From the NCBI GenBank assembly GCA_001602435.1, contig CP012156.1, forward strand, positions 3,107,898-3,171,897: DNA of 64,000 bases, in the 5' to 3' direction. Position 1 is the first letter of the stretch. Every line of letters begins with the position of its first letter. Shown here piece by piece: positions 9,162 to 18,629 of the stretch. Both the position numbers and the translations under genes were made by a program. The DNA comes from Hyphomonadaceae bacterium UKL13-1 (GTDB lineage: Bacteria; Pseudomonadota; Alphaproteobacteria; Caulobacterales; Aquidulcibacteraceae). The notes beneath the pieces were generated by a model. That model ran no database searches, had not been told where the DNA came from, and saw only the letters and a list, made by a program, of their open reading frames with translations.

Positions 9162-11810
9162 ATGACAGCCCCAGGCACCACACCCGTAATGGCGCAATAT
9201 CTGGCCGCCAAGGAACAGCATCGCGATGCTTTGCTCTTCTTCCGCATGGGTGATTTCTATGAGCTCTTCTTTGAAGACGCCAAAACAGCCGCCGGTGCCC
9301 TTGATATTGCGCTGACTAAACGGGGCCAGCATCAAGGGGAAGACATCGCGATGGCAGGTGTTCCAGCCCATGCTGCGGACGCCTACATTGCGAAATTGGT
9401 CAAAAAAGGCTTCAAAATTGCGATTTGCGACCAAACCGAAGATGCCGCTGAGGCGCGTAAGCGCGGCTCTAAATCCGTCGTGCGCCGGGATGTCGTCCGC
9501 ATTATCACGCCAGGCACCATCACCGAAGACGCCCTGCTAGACCCGCGTCATGCCAATCGGTTGGCCGCTCTGGCCTTCGCTGCAGGGGGGCTGGAAGCAG
9601 CCTTGGCTTGGGCAGATGTTTCCACGGGTGAATTTGCTGTGATGGAAGCACCGATTCAGCGCCTGATCGACGAAGCTTCCGCTTTGTCGATTGGCGAATT
9701 GGTAATTGTTGATAGCGATTTTGATAAAGCAGGCACCAAGGCTATTGCCGCTGTCTCGGGCTCTGTCACGCCGCGTCCTGGCAAAACAGCGGATGCAAAG
9801 TCTGCAGCGCGCACCTTAGAGCTTGGCTTTGGTGTGCAGACGCTGGACGGGTTTGGCAGCTTCGGAAAAGCAGAACTGACGGCCTTGGGGCTAGTCTATG
9901 ACTATATCAGCCTGACCCAAGCAGGCCTCGCCCCGAGTCTGATGCCACCCAAACGGGTTGAAACCTCGGGCTTTATGGCAATTGATGCCACGACGCGGGT
10001 GAGTTTGGAGCTTGAACGCTCGCAGCGGGGTGGTCGGGAAGGTTCCCTGCTCGCCGCAATAGATCGCACCCGCACCGCAGCAGGCGGGCGAATGCTAGCC
10101 GAACGGATTGGCCGACCCTTGCTGGATCTTGCTGTCATCAAGGATCGCCTCAACGCCATTGAGCATCTGAAAGGCGCCGGCGAGCAGCGGCGCGAAGTGC
10201 GCGACACCTTGGGCCAAATCCCTGATGTGAGCCGCGCGCTTTCGCGTCTGGAATTGGGCCGCGGCGGGCCGCGCGATTTGCTGGCTTTAGCCATTGCTTT
10301 GATTGAAGGCGACCAGATCAGCGCGCGCCTACCGCTTGACTTACCCGCAGAGCTGGCCTCCGTGCAAAGCCACCTCAGCCTGATCCATCAACCCGCCTTG
10401 GCCGCATTGGCACATCGATTGATTGCGATGATCATTCCAGAGCCAGGCCTTCTCACCCGTGATGGCGGCTTTGTCGCGACCGGATTTGATCCCGTGTTGG
10501 ATGAAATCCGTCTGCTTTCGACCAATGCCCGGCAAGTGGTGGCCAATCTCCAAGCGGAAGTCTCCGAACTAGCGGGCCTTCCACTTAAAATCCGCAACAA
10601 TGCAGTTTTGGGTTTCTTTATCGAGGCCACGCCTAAGCAGGCGGAAGCCTTGATGAGCCCACCGCTCAACGCGCTTTTCATTCACCGACAGACCACAGCC
10701 AGCGCGATCCGCTTCACCAATCAGCGCTTAATGGAGCTGGATGGCCAAATTGCGCGGGCTTCAGAACGGGCACTCGCGCGTGAGCTTGAGCTTTGGAGCG
10801 AGGCCTTAGCTGGAGTGGTTGGCCAGAGCGCTGCGCTACGTGCGGTCGGCGATGCACTCGCGACTTTGGACGTGGCCGCTGGACTTGCCGAATGGGCGGT
10901 TGAGGTGGACGCGACGCGACCCCTTTTGGATGACGGCCTAGGGTTTGAGGTGCGCGGCGGTCGTCACCCGGTTGTCGAAGCAGCGCTTCGAAAATCAGGC
11001 GAAGTCTTTACCTCTAACGCTTGTCAGCTAGATGGCAGCGGCTCTGCTGCACCACGCCTAACTTTGATCACCGGGCCGAATATGGCCGGTAAATCCACCT
11101 ATTTGCGGCAAAACGCCCTATTGGCAATTCTGGCTCAAGCAGGCAGTTTCGTGCCAGCAGAATACTTGCACTTAGGGCTGGTGGACCGAATCTTCTCCCG
11201 CGTTGGGGCATCTGACGATTTATCAAAGGGTCGGTCGACCTTTATGGTGGAGATGGTCGAGACCGCGACCATCTTGAACCGTGCTGGGCCTCGGGCTTTT
11301 GTCATTCTCGATGAGATCGGGCGAGGCACGTCGACCTATGACGGACTGGCAATTGCTTGGGCGGTAGCAGAGCACTTACACGACTCCAATCAATGCCGCG
11401 CCCTATTTGCCACGCACTATCATGAACTTACCGCTTTAGCAGAGCGTTTGCCGGCTTGCGGCAATGCCAGCCTGCGCGCCAAGGAATGGAAGGGCGATCT
11501 CGTCTTTTTGCATGAAGTGGTCGATGGGGCTGCGGACCGATCTTATGGCGTACAAGTGGCCAAACTCGCAGGTCTGCCTCCCAGTGCAGTTGCGCGCGCG
11601 AAATCGGTTTTGAACAAACTGGAGAAAACCCAGAATAATGGGGGTGCAGGCGCACTGGACGACCTGCCGCTGTTTGCGGCGACAAGCCCTGCTCCAGAAA
11701 TTTCAACGACACCCACTGCTCTGGAACAAGCCCTACTAGATTTAGACCCCGATCAACTAACGCCACGCGAAGCCTTGGACTTTGTCTATGCCCTGAAAAA
11801 GATGATCTAG
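9162..11810 (+). CDS. mutS: DNA mismatch repair protein MutS
   Basis: 882 residues, full length. It recognises mismatches and starts methyl-independent or MutL-dependent repair in the cytoplasm. The mismatch-reading Phe-X-Glu is F32-Y-E34. The lever and clamp domains run through the middle, and the ABC-type ATPase has Walker A GPNMAGKST (638-646) and Walker B with ILDE (D717, E718) followed by the GRGTSTYDG signature. The C-terminus ends in the dimerising helix-turn-helix region. It is monocistronic as far as can be seen, with a short intergenic region shared with maeB. Confidence 0.98.
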   Translation: MTAPGTTPVMAQYLAAKEQHRDALLFFRMGDFYELFFEDAKTAAGALDIALTKRGQHQGEDIAMAGVPAHAADAYIAKLVKKGFKIAICDQTEDAAEARKRGSKSVVRRDVVRIITPGTITEDALLDPRHANRLAALAFAAGGLEAALAWADVSTGEFAVMEAPIQRLIDEASALSIGELVIVDSDFDKAGTKAIAAVSGSVTPRPGKTADAKSAARTLELGFGVQTLDGFGSFGKAELTALGLVYDYISLTQAGLAPSLMPPKRVETSGFMAIDATTRVSLELERSQRGGREGSLLAAIDRTRTAAGGRMLAERIGRPLLDLAVIKDRLNAIEHLKGAGEQRREVRDTLGQIPDVSRALSRLELGRGGPRDLLALAIALIEGDQISARLPLDLPAELASVQSHLSLIHQPALAALAHRLIAMIIPEPGLLTRDGGFVATGFDPVLDEIRLLSTNARQVVANLQAEVSELAGLPLKIRNNAVLGFFIEATPKQAEALMSPPLNALFIHRQTTASAIRFTNQRLMELDGQIARASERALARELELWSEALAGVVGQSAALRAVGDALATLDVAAGLAEWAVEVDATRPLLDDGLGFEVRGGRHPVVEAALRKSGEVFTSNACQLDGSGSAAPRLTLITGPNMAGKSTYLRQNALLAILAQAGSFVPAEYLHLGLVDRIFSRVGASDDLSKGRSTFMVEMVETATILNRAGPRAFVILDEIGRGTSTYDGLAIAWAVAEHLHDSNQCRALFATHYHELTALAERLPACGNASLRAKEWKGDLVFLHEVVDGAADRSYGVQVAKLAGLPPSAVARAKSVLNKLEKTQNNGGAGALDDLPLFAATSPAPEISTTPTALEQALLDLDPDQLTPREALDFVYALKKMI

Positions 11811-11826
11811 TCGCAGCAATGCGCCT

Positions 11827-11844
11827 TTGTCGTCATTTTGTCAC
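11827..11844 (+). promoter_or_regulatory. Pho box (PhoB operator)
   Basis: Two 7-base half-sites, TTGTCGT and TTGTCAC, separated by four bases. The layout matches the PhoB direct repeat (CTGTCAT-N4-CTGTCAC) and the site stands about 95 bases ahead of the PstS-type gene. Placement and match together make phosphate-starvation control of that gene likely. Confidence 0.7.
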
Positions 11845-11937
11845 AATACTGAAGCGTGGATGTCATATCGGCAGACTAACGCACCGTGAAACCTCAAAGC
11901 GCGCCTTTAGCGCGGTCGCTTATTTTGGATTGTTGAT

Positions 11938-12993
11938 ATGAGCTTCAAGCACCTCAGCCTGACTGTTCTTGCGTTAAGCACACTTGTTTTGTCAGGCTGC
12001 AATCAAAATGGCGGGCGTGACCGCGTTGCTGTGGTGGGCTCTTCAACTTTGTTTCCATTTTCAGCGGCGGCTGCAGAGCAATTTTCGGCGCGCGGCCGTT
12101 TCAAAACACCACGTGTGGAATCAACAGGCACAGGCGGTGGCTTTGCAATCTTTTGTCGCGGCTTAGGCCCGGGCTTCCCCGATATCTCAAACGCCTCGCG
12201 ACGGATCAAAAAGGGGGAGTTTGAGACCTGCCAGAAGAATGGCGTTACCGAGATCGTCGAGATCAAGATTGGCTATGATGGAATTGTCATTGCCAACTCA
12301 AAGTCAGCCACGCCCGTAACTTTGACCAAGCAAGAAGTCTATCAGGCCTTAGCCAAAGAGATTTACGACCCTTCGAAAAAGGCCTTCGTTCCTAATCCAT
12401 ATACGAAGTGGAACGAAATCAATCCCAATTTGCCTGCCATCAAGATCGACGTGATGGGTCCCCCGCCAACTTCTGGCACGCGCGACGCCTTTGCTGAACT
12501 CGTTATGGCCAAGGGCGCCCAAGAAGTGCCTGAAATGAAGGCGCTGAAGGAAAAAGACGACAAGGAATTCCAGAAAAAGGCGCTGACCCTTCGCGAGGAT
12601 GGCGCTTGGAAGGATTCCGGGGAAAACGACAGCTTGATCGTTCAGGCTCTGTCGCGCTCACCCGAACAATTTGGCGTTTTCGGCTTCTCGTCGTTTGAAG
12701 AAAATATGGACCGCTTACAGGCAGCGCCCTTGAATGGGGTAGAGCCATCTGCGGAAGCCATCATTGACGGAAAATATGCCGCCTCCCGGTCGCTCTATTT
12801 CTATGTGAAAAAAGCCAATGTTGGGGTCGTGCCGGGCCTGCAGGAGTTCGCGATGGAGCTCTTGTCCGACCATGCGGCAGGGCTGCGCGGTTATCTACGC
12901 GGCAGAGGCATGGTGCCGCTGCACCCAGATGAGCGGGCAGAGAATTTCCAAGTGGCAAAGACCCTCCCCGTCATGAGTGCACCCGAAAAATAA
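11938..12993 (+). CDS. pstS: PstS-type phosphate-binding lipoprotein
   Basis: 351 residues. A signal peptide ends in the lipobox LSGC (C21), so the protein should be lipid-anchored in the periplasm. The mature part carries the phosphate-binding pattern GSSTLFPF, ESTGTGGG and PPTSGTRDAF seen in the alphaproteobacterial PstS family that delivers phosphate to the Pst ABC transporter. A Pho box lies upstream. The transporter genes pstC, pstA, pstB and phoU are not adjacent, so this is an orphan binding protein here. The DUF2891 gene follows on the same strand. Confidence 0.85.
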   Translation: MSFKHLSLTVLALSTLVLSGCNQNGGRDRVAVVGSSTLFPFSAAAAEQFSARGRFKTPRVESTGTGGGFAIFCRGLGPGFPDISNASRRIKKGEFETCQKNGVTEIVEIKIGYDGIVIANSKSATPVTLTKQEVYQALAKEIYDPSKKAFVPNPYTKWNEINPNLPAIKIDVMGPPPTSGTRDAFAELVMAKGAQEVPEMKALKEKDDKEFQKKALTLREDGAWKDSGENDSLIVQALSRSPEQFGVFGFSSFEENMDRLQAAPLNGVEPSAEAIIDGKYAASRSLYFYVKKANVGVVPGLQEFAMELLSDHAAGLRGYLRGRGMVPLHPDERAENFQVAKTLPVMSAPEK

Positions 12994-13032
12994 CGCCTTG
13001 CCACTCTGCGCGGGCTATTGCACACAAAGCGG

Positions 13033-14136
13033 ATGCGCGTTTCTCTTTTTTCTATCTTCGCCGTGTGCTTTGCCACCATGACCTCACCCAATGCCGAAGC
13101 CTCGAGCTTCGAAGATGCGACAGGCCGGTTCGCCAACCTCGCTCTGTCGTGCATCCATACTGAATATCCCAACAAAATCGCCCATGTGCTGAATTCCGCC
13201 GAAGATGCGCGGACGCCCAGCCAGTTGACGCCAGCCTTTTACGGCTGCTTCGACCACCATTCTTCGGTACACGGACATTGGTTGCTGGCGCGGCTTGCAA
13301 GACTGTATCCGCAGGCATCTTATACACCTGCTGCCCGCCAAGCCTTAGCCAAAAGCCTGACCAAGGCCAATTTGGAAGCTGAGCTTGCCTATATGAATGC
13401 GCCGGGCCGCGCTGGCTTTGAGCGCCCCTATGGCTTGGCGTGGATGCTGCAACTGGGCGCGGAGTTGCGCCAATGGGCCAAGCAAGACGCAAGCGTTGCC
13501 GCATGGGCCGCTGACTTTGCGCCGCTAGAGCAGCGCGCCGCCGGGCAACTTAAAAACTGGTTGCCAAAGCTTCGAACGCCCATGCGCGTTGGGGAACACT
13601 CGCAAACCGCTTTTGCATTAGGGCTTGCCCGCGACTGGGCGGTCGAGGCGCAAGACAAGGCCTTTCTGGCGCTCATCGATGAGCGCGCCATGACTTACTT
13701 CGGCAAGGACCGAGACTGCCCCTTGCGGTTTGAGCCCGGGGGTGAGGATTTCGTTTCGGCTTGTTTGGGCGAAGCAGATCTGATGCGCCGCGTTTTGGCA
13801 CCACAGGCCTATGCCAAATGGTTGAGTATTGCTTTGCCCACAATCCCCAAGACCGCCAGCGCAGACTGGTTGCCTGTTGGCATTGTGACGGATCGAACCG
13901 ATGGCAAACTGGCCCATACTGATGGCCTCAACCTGTCACGTGCTTGGATGCTGGAGGGCATGGCCGCTGGCCTGCCCGCGCATGACAAACGCAGGCTTGC
14001 CCTATTGGCGGCAGCGAAAGCCCACCGTGACATTGCGTTGCCCGCTGTGACGGGCGAACATTATGAAGGCGGACATTGGTTGGGCACATTCGCGACCTAT
14101 CTGGTGACCCAGCGCGGTCTGAAGGCTGGTCACTAA
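13033..14136 (+). CDS. DUF2891 family protein, exported
   Basis: 367 residues from the ATG at 13033; a TTG at 13018 would add five basic residues to the leader. A signal peptide ends near NAEAS. The remainder looks like the DUF2891 family: CIHTEYPNK, FYGCFDHHSSVHGHW, RPYGLAWML and the GEHSQTAFAL motif, rich in His and Trp and probably an alpha/alpha-barrel-like fold. No activity is known to me for this family. It begins 39 bases after pstS and could be transcribed from the same Pho-controlled promoter, which is inference. Confidence 0.8.
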   Translation: MRVSLFSIFAVCFATMTSPNAEASSFEDATGRFANLALSCIHTEYPNKIAHVLNSAEDARTPSQLTPAFYGCFDHHSSVHGHWLLARLARLYPQASYTPAARQALAKSLTKANLEAELAYMNAPGRAGFERPYGLAWMLQLGAELRQWAKQDASVAAWAADFAPLEQRAAGQLKNWLPKLRTPMRVGEHSQTAFALGLARDWAVEAQDKAFLALIDERAMTYFGKDRDCPLRFEPGGEDFVSACLGEADLMRRVLAPQAYAKWLSIALPTIPKTASADWLPVGIVTDRTDGKLAHTDGLNLSRAWMLEGMAAGLPAHDKRRLALLAAAKAHRDIALPAVTGEHYEGGHWLGTFATYLVTQRGLKAGH

Positions 14137-14144
14137 AAGGCCCT

Positions 14145-15026
14145 TTAGCCCTTTGTTCTAGATTTTAGGAACACGCCAATATGGGTGGCGACAGGTCTCT
14201 CCGTGCCCGGAATACCCCCTTGAATGGGGCGATTCAGGACACGCGGACCACGAACAGGATCTCGATATACGAGCGCCGTTGACCCACCACCATCGAGATT
14301 GATCGCATCAGCCGCCCCTAAGGCCTGCAGAATCAAGGCCGTTTCGGCAAAGCTAGCCCCTTCGCTATAGCCTGTTTGGCGACCGTCAATGGTTACGAGC
14401 CATAGGCGGTCACCTGCCGCGTTCATGCCAAGGGCCGAGCGGGGATGGCGGGTTGTATTCTTTGGATCAACCTTGAGAGCGCCCGCCTGAACCAACAGCG
14501 GCCCAGCTGCCAAGCCGTTGGTAAAACGCTCAGGGCAGGCCAAGGCAGCCAAAATCTGTACCTGTTTGCGGTCAAAACAAACGACCGCCTTCGCAACACC
14601 AGCTTTTCCGGGCGAGGAGGCAGGCGAAACCACGCGGCCATTAGACTTTGCAAAACCTTGCGCGTCTTGACCCACACCTTCTGTAGCAACCACAGGGCCA
14701 AAATAACCGCCATTGATCGCGACCACTGCACCGGACTCCCGCAGATAGGTCGATGTCGTCTTCGAGCGATATTCAGATGTGTCCGATGCGCTGCCACCTG
14801 AAACGGCAAACGAGAGGCCAGAGGTTTTCAAATCGATCTCTATGATCGCGACCTGCATCGGCACAGCGCCGGGCCATGCCCTCTGGCTATAAGAAATGCC
14901 ATCAGCCACCACGTTTTTTGGAGGCGTCAAATCAAAGGGCTTGCCCGACGAGAGTGGTGCACCACTCGCGCAGGCCGAAAGCGCTACGAAGGCAAACAAA
15001 GCGAGATATCGGGTGATCGGCTTCAT
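14145..15026 (-). CDS. Phosphodiester glycosidase family (NAGPA/DUF2233) lipoprotein
   Basis: 293 residues with a lipoprotein signal peptide (lipobox LSAC near residues 16-19). The mature part resembles the NAGPA domain, which in animals removes GlcNAc from mannose-6-phosphate and in bacteria acts on cell-wall or exopolysaccharide phosphodiesters. Seen: VAINGGYFGP, AAGPLLVQAG, a LDGGGSTAL motif and a conserved C-terminal HIGVFLK. Its ATG overlaps the stop of the Lrp regulator gene (ATGA at 15023-15026), implying translational coupling. Substrate unknown. Confidence 0.8.
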   Translation of the reverse strand: MKPITRYLALFAFVALSACASGAPLSSGKPFDLTPPKNVVADGISYSQRAWPGAVPMQVAIIEIDLKTSGLSFAVSGGSASDTSEYRSKTTSTYLRESGAVVAINGGYFGPVVATEGVGQDAQGFAKSNGRVVSPASSPGKAGVAKAVVCFDRKQVQILAALACPERFTNGLAAGPLLVQAGALKVDPKNTTRHPRSALGMNAAGDRLWLVTIDGRQTGYSEGASFAETALILQALGAADAINLDGGGSTALVYRDPVRGPRVLNRPIQGGIPGTERPVATHIGVFLKSRTKG

Positions 15027-15493
15027 CGAATTGGTAGTCCTCGTAAAGGCGACACTGCACGCATCGCGATGGCCGTATTGACCCTAACCACACTGGGTAG
15101 CCGTGTCAGTACTTCACGGTGAATACGTTCAAGGTCGGCCACATCGCGGGCCGCGACGCGGAGCAGGTAATCCGAATCCCCGGTCATCAACCAACATTCC
15201 AACACCTCGGGTGCCGCCCGCACTGCACTTTCAAACGCTGCCAGATCGCGGTCGGTTTGCGCACCCAAAGCGATGGAGACAAACACCGTCAAACTAAAGC
15301 CCAATCGCGCCGCATTCAGCTCCGCCCGATAGCCCTCCAGCACACCGGACTTCTCCAAGACATCGAGGCGCCGACGGCAGGCGCTTTCCGACAGAGCGAT
15401 TTTATCGGCCAAAGTAGCGATGCTTGCGCGGCCATCACGTTGAAGCAAGCGAAGCAAAGCGCGGTCCTTATCATCAAGCGTAGCGGATTCCAT
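15023..15493 (-). CDS. Lrp/AsnC-family transcriptional regulator
   Basis: 156 residues. N-terminal winged helix-turn-helix (about 10-60, with LLRLLQRDGRASIATLADKI-like residues and SESACRRRL recognition helix) followed by the ligand-binding RAM domain (about 70-150). Transcribed divergently from alanine dehydrogenase across 113 bases, the usual arrangement of an AldR-type activator responding to alanine. It is also coupled by an ATGA overlap to the lipoprotein downstream. Confidence 0.92.
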   Translation of the reverse strand: MESATLDDKDRALLRLLQRDGRASIATLADKIALSESACRRRLDVLEKSGVLEGYRAELNAARLGFSLTVFVSIALGAQTDRDLAAFESAVRAAPEVLECWLMTGDSDYLLRVAARDVADLERIHREVLTRLPSVVRVNTAIAMRAVSPLRGLPIR

Positions 15494-15606
15494 TGCAAAA
15501 CATCCTTTTTATCGAGCTTTCCACTACTAAATCTGAACGGCTAGGGCAAGTTTGCGCGGAACCGCCACTCAAAGCGTGTTACGATCACCCATCGGAGGAG
15601 ACAGAC

Positions 15607-16692
15607 ATGAAAATTGGCGTGCCTAAGGAAATTAAGCCTCAAGAAAACCGCGTCGGCGCAACGCCGGGCACCGTCGCACAGCTGGTTGCCGCTGGTCATG
15701 AGGTGTTCGTTGAGTCCAATGCTGGCGCTGGCATTGGCGTTTCCAATGAAGCCTATGAAAAAGTGGGCGCCAAAATTCTGCCAGACGCGGATGCCGTGTT
15801 TGAAGCCGCGACCATGATTGTGAAGGTGAAAGAGCCTCAGCCGATCGAATGCGCGCGCCTGAAACCGCACCATATCCTGTTTACCTACCTCCACTTGGCC
15901 CCAGATCCAGAACAAGCCAAGGCGCTGATGGCGTCTGGTTGCACTGCGATTGCCTATGAAACCGTTGTGGGCCGCGATGGTGGACTTCCGCTTCTGGCCC
16001 CAATGTCAGAAGTGGCGGGCCGGATGGCGACCCAGGTTGGCGCACATTGCCTTCTCAAGCCTCAAGGTGGCCTAGGCAAGTTAATGGGCGGCGTGCCAGG
16101 CGTTGCACCTGCCAAAGTCGTCATTCTAGGCGGCGGCGTCGCTGGCCTCAACGCGTGCGAGATCGCTCATGGTATGCGCGCCGATGTTACGGTTTTTGAC
16201 CGCTCGAAGGCCGCACTGGTTGCGATTGACCGCCAATTTGGCGGCATGGTCACGACCCTGATGTCGACCCCGGATGCCGTTGAAGAAGCCTGTATCGAAG
16301 CCGATCTGGTGATTGGCGCAGTGTTGATCCCCGGCGCTTCGGCACCAAAGCTTGTGACCAAAGACATGCTGTCGCGTATGAAGGACGGCTCTGTCCTGGT
16401 CGATATTTCGATTGACCAAGGCGGTTGCTTTGAGACATCGCACGCCACGACACATGCTGAACCGACCTATGTTGTCGATGGCGTGGTGCATTATTGCGTG
16501 GCCAACATGCCAGGTGCTGCACCTTTGACCTCGACCTATGCCCTCAATGGCGTGACAGCTCCCTATATGCTGGCACTGGCCAATAAGGGCGTCGACCAAG
16601 CTTTGGCGGAAGATCCAGGTTTTGCTTTGGGCCTCAATGTTCGCGGCGGTCAAATCATGCACCAAGCCGTGAAAGAAGCCCTCGGCCTTTAA
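15607..16692 (+). CDS. ald: Alanine dehydrogenase
   Basis: 361 residues; catalyses reversible NAD-dependent deamination of L-alanine to pyruvate. Catalytic Lys74 and His96 are present in the expected places (VKVKEPQP and YLHLAPD), and the NAD-binding loop GGGVAGLNA follows at about 175. The start is the ATG at 15607, chosen because a strong GGAGGAG ribosome-binding site lies just ahead and because MKIGVPKE is the family N-terminus; a longer frame back to 15493 overlaps the promoter. The divergent Lrp-type gene is its likely regulator. Confidence 0.96.
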   Translation: MKIGVPKEIKPQENRVGATPGTVAQLVAAGHEVFVESNAGAGIGVSNEAYEKVGAKILPDADAVFEAATMIVKVKEPQPIECARLKPHHILFTYLHLAPDPEQAKALMASGCTAIAYETVVGRDGGLPLLAPMSEVAGRMATQVGAHCLLKPQGGLGKLMGGVPGVAPAKVVILGGGVAGLNACEIAHGMRADVTVFDRSKAALVAIDRQFGGMVTTLMSTPDAVEEACIEADLVIGAVLIPGASAPKLVTKDMLSRMKDGSVLVDISIDQGGCFETSHATTHAEPTYVVDGVVHYCVANMPGAAPLTSTYALNGVTAPYMLALANKGVDQALAEDPGFALGLNVRGGQIMHQAVKEALGL

Positions 16693-16742
16693 TCCAAACG
16701 ATCAAGCGGGAGGGCAAAGCCAGCTCTCCCACTTTGCTCGCT

Positions 16743-17843
16743 CTAAGCCAAACGACTGGCGACCTCTTCACCAATCGCGAAGGAAGAGGTTAGGCCGGGG
16801 GAGTCGATCCCAAACAAGCAAACCAAACCTTCCAAGCCGTGGCTGGACTGGTCGAGGATGCGGAAATCCTCAAACTGGGTCAGCGCATTGCCGACTTTAG
16901 GCCGGATGCCCGTATAGTCGGCTTGCATCAGACTTTCGTCTAAACCAGGCCAATAGGCGCGGATCGATGCCGCGAACATCGCCTTCCGGCTTTCATCCAC
17001 ACGATAGTCCAAGGTGTCGACCGGCTGAACATCCGGGCCGAAGCGGGCATGGCCACTCATATCCGGCGTTACGTGAATGCCAAGCCCACCGGCAGAAGGC
17101 ATCGGATAGATCAAATGCGTGAAGGGGGCCTTGCCGCCATAGGTGAAGTAATTGCCCTTCGCGAACTTGGTTTCGGGTACCAAGGCGGGATCAAGGCCCT
17201 CAACCGCTCGGCCGGCTTGTGTGGACCAAAGGCCTGCCGACAAAATGAGCTGGCGCGTGGTCAGCGTCATCGGCTCTTCGCCGCCAACGCGGACTTCAAA
17301 ACCACCTGCAATTGGAGTGGCACCTAAGAAAGGTGCATTGCGCGCTAGCGCACCGCCATGATCTTCAATCACGCCCAAAAGCGCCAGCATGTAGGAATGG
17401 CTATCGACAATACCGCTGGAGGGCGACCAGATGGCTGCTTGCGCCACAATCTCGGGCTCCATCTGTTTGATCCGGTCTGGGCCGATAATCTCCAAGTCTG
17501 GGATATCATTGGCATAGCCGCGATCATGGATAACCTGCAAGGCGGCAACATCGGAAGCTGAAGGCGCAACGATTAGCTTGCCGAGCGCGCGTGCGGATAT
17601 CCCCCGCTCCGCGCAAAAGGCATACATGGCATGCTTGCCGGCAACACATAGTCGCGCCTTTAGCGATCCAGTCGGGTAGTACATGCCTGCATGAATGACT
17701 TCGGAATTGCGCGAGGAGGTTTCTTCACCGAAGCGGCTATTCTTCTCTAACACAATAACGCTTTGACCCCGGCTAGCCAAAGCACGGCCGACTGCAAGGC
17801 CAACCACGCCGGCACCGACTACAATTACGTCTGTATCGGTCAC
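16743..17843 (-). CDS. FAD-dependent oxidoreductase, L-2-hydroxyglutarate dehydrogenase-like
   Basis: 366 residues, GTG start. The DAO superfamily FAD-binding N-terminus is clear: VIVVGAGVVGLAVGRALA with the ribose-binding Glu at the end of strand two, then SSRNSEVIHAGMYYP, the hallmark of LhgO/L2HGDH-type enzymes that oxidise L-2-hydroxyglutarate or related 2-hydroxyacids. A C-terminal GIDSPGLTSSFAIGE segment closes the FAD site. It is followed at 15 bases upstream by msrA on the same strand. Substrate is inferred by family only. Confidence 0.85.
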   Translation of the reverse strand: MTDTDVIVVGAGVVGLAVGRALASRGQSVIVLEKNSRFGEETSSRNSEVIHAGMYYPTGSLKARLCVAGKHAMYAFCAERGISARALGKLIVAPSASDVAALQVIHDRGYANDIPDLEIIGPDRIKQMEPEIVAQAAIWSPSSGIVDSHSYMLALLGVIEDHGGALARNAPFLGATPIAGGFEVRVGGEEPMTLTTRQLILSAGLWSTQAGRAVEGLDPALVPETKFAKGNYFTYGGKAPFTHLIYPMPSAGGLGIHVTPDMSGHARFGPDVQPVDTLDYRVDESRKAMFAASIRAYWPGLDESLMQADYTGIRPKVGNALTQFEDFRILDQSSHGLEGLVCLFGIDSPGLTSSFAIGEEVASRLA

Positions 17844-17858
17844 GGCGCTGTTTTCCTC

Positions 17859-18515
17859 TTAGACTTCAACACCTGTGCCGATGGAGCAAGCCACACCGGT
17901 TCCACCAATGCCGCAATAGCCGCCAGGATTTTTGGCCAGATATTGTTGGTGATAGTCCTCAGCATAATAGAATTCCGGTGCCAGCATCACTTCGGTGGTA
18001 ATCGGCCCATAGCCCGACTTCGCCAAGGCGGTTGCATACTGGGCGCGCACAGCTTCGGCAACCTGCAACTCCTGCGTATTGTTCACATAAATGCCAGAAC
18101 GATATTGGGTGCCAATATCGCCACCTTGCCGCATGCCCTGCGTTGGATCGTGATTCTCGAAGAAGACCTTCAACAAGCCTTCCAATGCGATCTCGCCGGG
18201 ATCATAAACCACTAGGACCACTTCATTGTGACCCGTCATGCCCGTGCAGACTTCTTCATAAGTAGGATTAGGTGTTAGACCAGCACTATAGCCGACTGCG
18301 GATGAGTAAACGCCGGGGGTTTGCCAGAACTTACGCTCCGCCCCCCAGAAACAACCCAGTCCAAGAGTAATGGTCTTGAGGTTCTCGGGCCACGGCCCTT
18401 TCAGGGGGCGACCATTGACAAAGTGACGTGCAGGCACATCTATCGGCGTGGACCGTCCCTTCAAAGCTTCGTGAGCCGCTGGGATTTGTAATTTCTTCTG
18501 TTTGGAAAATAGCAT
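17859..18515 (-). CDS. msrA: Peptide-methionine (S)-S-oxide reductase MsrA
   Basis: 218 residues. Reduces methionine-S-sulfoxide in proteins. The catalytic motif GCFWG is at C55, followed by VGYSAG and [13 protein letters not shown]. The length with an N-terminal extension of about 45 residues is common in alphaproteobacteria. Start is the ATG at 18515. The oxidoreductase gene at 16743-17843 lies 15 bases downstream, so the two may form an operon. Confidence 0.95.
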   Translation of the reverse strand: MLFSKQKKLQIPAAHEALKGRSTPIDVPARHFVNGRPLKGPWPENLKTITLGLGCFWGAERKFWQTPGVYSSAVGYSAGLTPNPTYEEVCTGMTGHNEVVLVVYDPGEIALEGLLKVFFENHDPTQGMRQGGDIGTQYRSGIYVNNTQELQVAEAVRAQYATALAKSGYGPITTEVMLAPEFYYAEDYHQQYLAKNPGGYCGIGGTGVACSIGTGVEV

Positions 18516-18629
18516 AGTAAGTCGCTCCAGAGCTTTCCTAGATATAGGTCTCAGGATCTTTTACGCCAGATGCGTCTTTCGGGTTTCGTGTCAGTCTTTG
18601 ATTAATCACATTCTGCGACACCTACTAGG

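Noticed and set aside
11898-11914. CGCGC/GCGCG inverted repeat after mutS
   Set aside because: Five-base stem in a GC-rich stretch, no T-run directly after it.
16708-16730. GGGAG/CTCCC inverted repeat between ald and the FAD oxidoreductase
   Set aside because: Only 5 bp with a 13-base loop and no T-run; too weak to call a terminator.
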